Shown here in pieces: positions 62,948 through 64,000 of a stretch of DNA of 64,000 nt (the stretch's first letter is position 1; each line of letters opens with the position of its first letter). Made by a program: the position numbers and the translations under genes. Where the stretch lies: contig CM059971.1 in the NCBI GenBank assembly GCA_030490835.1, forward strand, positions 49,276,012-49,340,011. Reading direction: 5' to 3'. This DNA comes from Annona cherimola (lineage: Eukaryota > Streptophyta > Magnoliopsida > Magnoliales > Annonaceae). The notes under the pieces are model-generated. The model searched no databases, was not told the DNA's origin, and worked only from the letters and a program-made list of their open reading frames with translations.

Positions 62948-64000
62948 TGAAGTTCCTTTCATCCGATTCAGTTGTATTGAATCTTTTGGAATGCGTTAAA
63001 GTTTACTCGTTCTCATTACAGTCAAATCAAGTCAATCAGATTGAGTTATACTCAATTCTAACGAATCAAAGTTCATTCTATGAAACTCAATTCATTCGAT
63101 TCGATTTGAATGCCTTTAAGGTCTTCCGTTCTCGTTCGAATGTAAATTAAATAAAGGGATTGTTGTTAATTGTTGTTCATTTAAGTTCCTCTCGTCCCAT
63201 TCAGTTGTTTTGAATCTACTGGAATGCGTTAAAAGTTTACTCATTCCACTTACAGTCAAATCAAGTCAATTAGATTTAGTCGTAATCAATTCCAGCTAAT
63301 CAAAGTTCATTTTATCAAACTCAATTCATTTAATTCGATTTCAATGCCTTTAAGGTCATTCCTTGTCGTTCGAATGTAAATGAAATAAAGGGATTGTTGT
63401 TAATTGTTGTTCATTGAAGTTCCTTTCCTCCAATTCAGTTGTTTTGAACGTATTGGAATGCGTTAAAGTTTACTCGTTCTCATTACAGTCAAATCAAGTC
63501 AATTAGATTGAGTTATACTCAATTCTAACTAATCAAAGTTCATTCTATAAAACTCAATTCATTTGATTCGATTAGAATGCCTTTAAGGTCATCCGTTGTC
63601 GTTCGAATGTAAATGAAATCAAGGAATTGTTGTTAATTGTTGTTGATTGAAGTTCTTTTCGTCCAATTCAGTTGTTTTGAATCTTTTGAAATGCGTTAAA
63701 GTTTACTCGTTCTCATTACAGTCAAATCAAGTCAATCAGATTGAGTTCTACTCAATTCTAACTAATCAAAGTTCATTCTATAAAACTCAATTCATTTGAT
63801 TCGATTAGAATGCCTTTAAGGTCATCCGTTGTCGTTCGAATGTAAATGAAATCAAGGGATTGTTGTTAATTGTTGTTGACTGAAGTTCCTTTCGTCCAAT
63901 TCAGTTGTTTTGAATATATTGGAATGCGTTAAAGTTTACTCATTCTCCTCACAGTCATATCAAGTCAATTAGATTGAGTTATACTCAATTCTCACAAATC
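62948..64000 (+). repeat. Start of a second 12-mer copy: G-H-I/E-A/E-E/L (partial)
   Basis: Four complete monomers and 120 bases of a fifth (from 63881) repeat 60150-61202, including the I/E, A/E and E/L hybrids and TTCTCACAAATC. The array therefore continues beyond the right edge with a 12-mer period. The only difference noticed is TTTTGGAATG in G. Confidence 0.9.

Larger units (their letters stand above)
1..64000 (+). repeat. Satellite DNA array, 233/234-bp monomer, higher-order organised
   Basis: The window is a continuous head-to-tail tandem array; no stretch of unique sequence was found. Monomer starts (TGAAG, TTAAG or TAAAG) recur every 233 bases from position 1. The exceptions are 41 monomers of 234 bases, which carry one extra A, and one of 230 bases. 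That gives 274 complete monomers to 63880 and a partial one after it. Monomer types differ by several percent, while equivalent monomers in neighbouring higher-order units are almost identical. That is the signature of homogenisation of a multi-monomer unit. Arrays like this are usually centromeric, pericentromeric or subtelomeric heterochromatin in eukaryotes; which of these applies cannot be told from sequence alone. Host and family were not recognised. Confidence 0.98.

Noticed and set aside
1..64000. CRISPR array
   Set aside because: There are no unique spacers: the entire period is repeated, and the 233-bp unit is far longer than CRISPR repeat-spacer periods.
1..64000. Transposable element insertion, tRNA, rRNA or other RNA gene within the array
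   Set aside because: Monomer spacing stays at 233 or 234 throughout (one 230), leaving no room for an insertion. No tRNA-like cloverleaf or conserved rRNA segment was seen.
1..64000. Prokaryotic origin iterons or phage tandem repeats
   Set aside because: The length of the array, the lack of any gene in 64 kb and the HOR organisation do not fit a bacterial or phage replicon.

Overview
The whole 64 kb window is one uninterrupted block of AT-rich satellite DNA. I count 274 complete head-to-tail monomers plus a 120-base partial at the right edge, all in the same orientation. The monomer is 233 bp, with a 234 bp form. A hand count of one monomer (3031-3263) gives about 31% G+C. No gene, RNA gene, transposon, CRISPR array or unique spacer interrupts the array. 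The organism is almost certainly a eukaryote, because arrays of this size, homogeneity and nested organisation are typical of centromeric or heterochromatic satellites. I do not recognise the monomer family and cannot name a taxon. Such a window implies a long-read assembly.

The monomers fall into about a dozen types that differ from each other by several percent (A versus B: about 15 of 233 positions by eye). Copies of one type are nearly identical along the array. I call the types A to M, using the base T of TGAAG (TTAAG or TAAAG in some types) as monomer start. Types follow one another in a fixed order, giving higher-order repeats (HORs). The commonest unit is an 11-mer of 2,565 bp: G-H-I-L-E-A-B-C-M-J-K. 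Other units are a 15-mer of 3,496 bp (left end), a 13-mer of 3,031 bp (39-45 kb, two tandem copies), a 12-mer of 2,798 bp (right end) and shortened 4-, 5-, 6-, 9- and 10-mers.

Layout: 1-11184 is the 15-mer domain and its expanded derivative, rich in D and B-type monomers. 11185-31238 is the 11-mer domain, with 5-mer, 6-mer, 9-mer and 4-mer deletion forms. 31239-36366 is a 22-monomer unit with local E-A expansion. 36367-45460 holds 13-mers, including a near-perfect 3,031 bp tandem duplication. 45461-57584 is a mosaic with E-A-B triplet expansion and many hybrid monomers. 57585-64000 has 11-mer and 12-mer units with E/L hybrids.

The short open frames found in G monomers and in one A variant start at TTG. 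They end inside one monomer and open or close through single base changes, so I do not call them genes. Notable structural features are a perfect 7-bp dyad near the monomer centre that is present in some types and broken in others in a partly alternating pattern, CpG sites that are not depleted, and almost total absence of length change other than one diagnostic inserted A.
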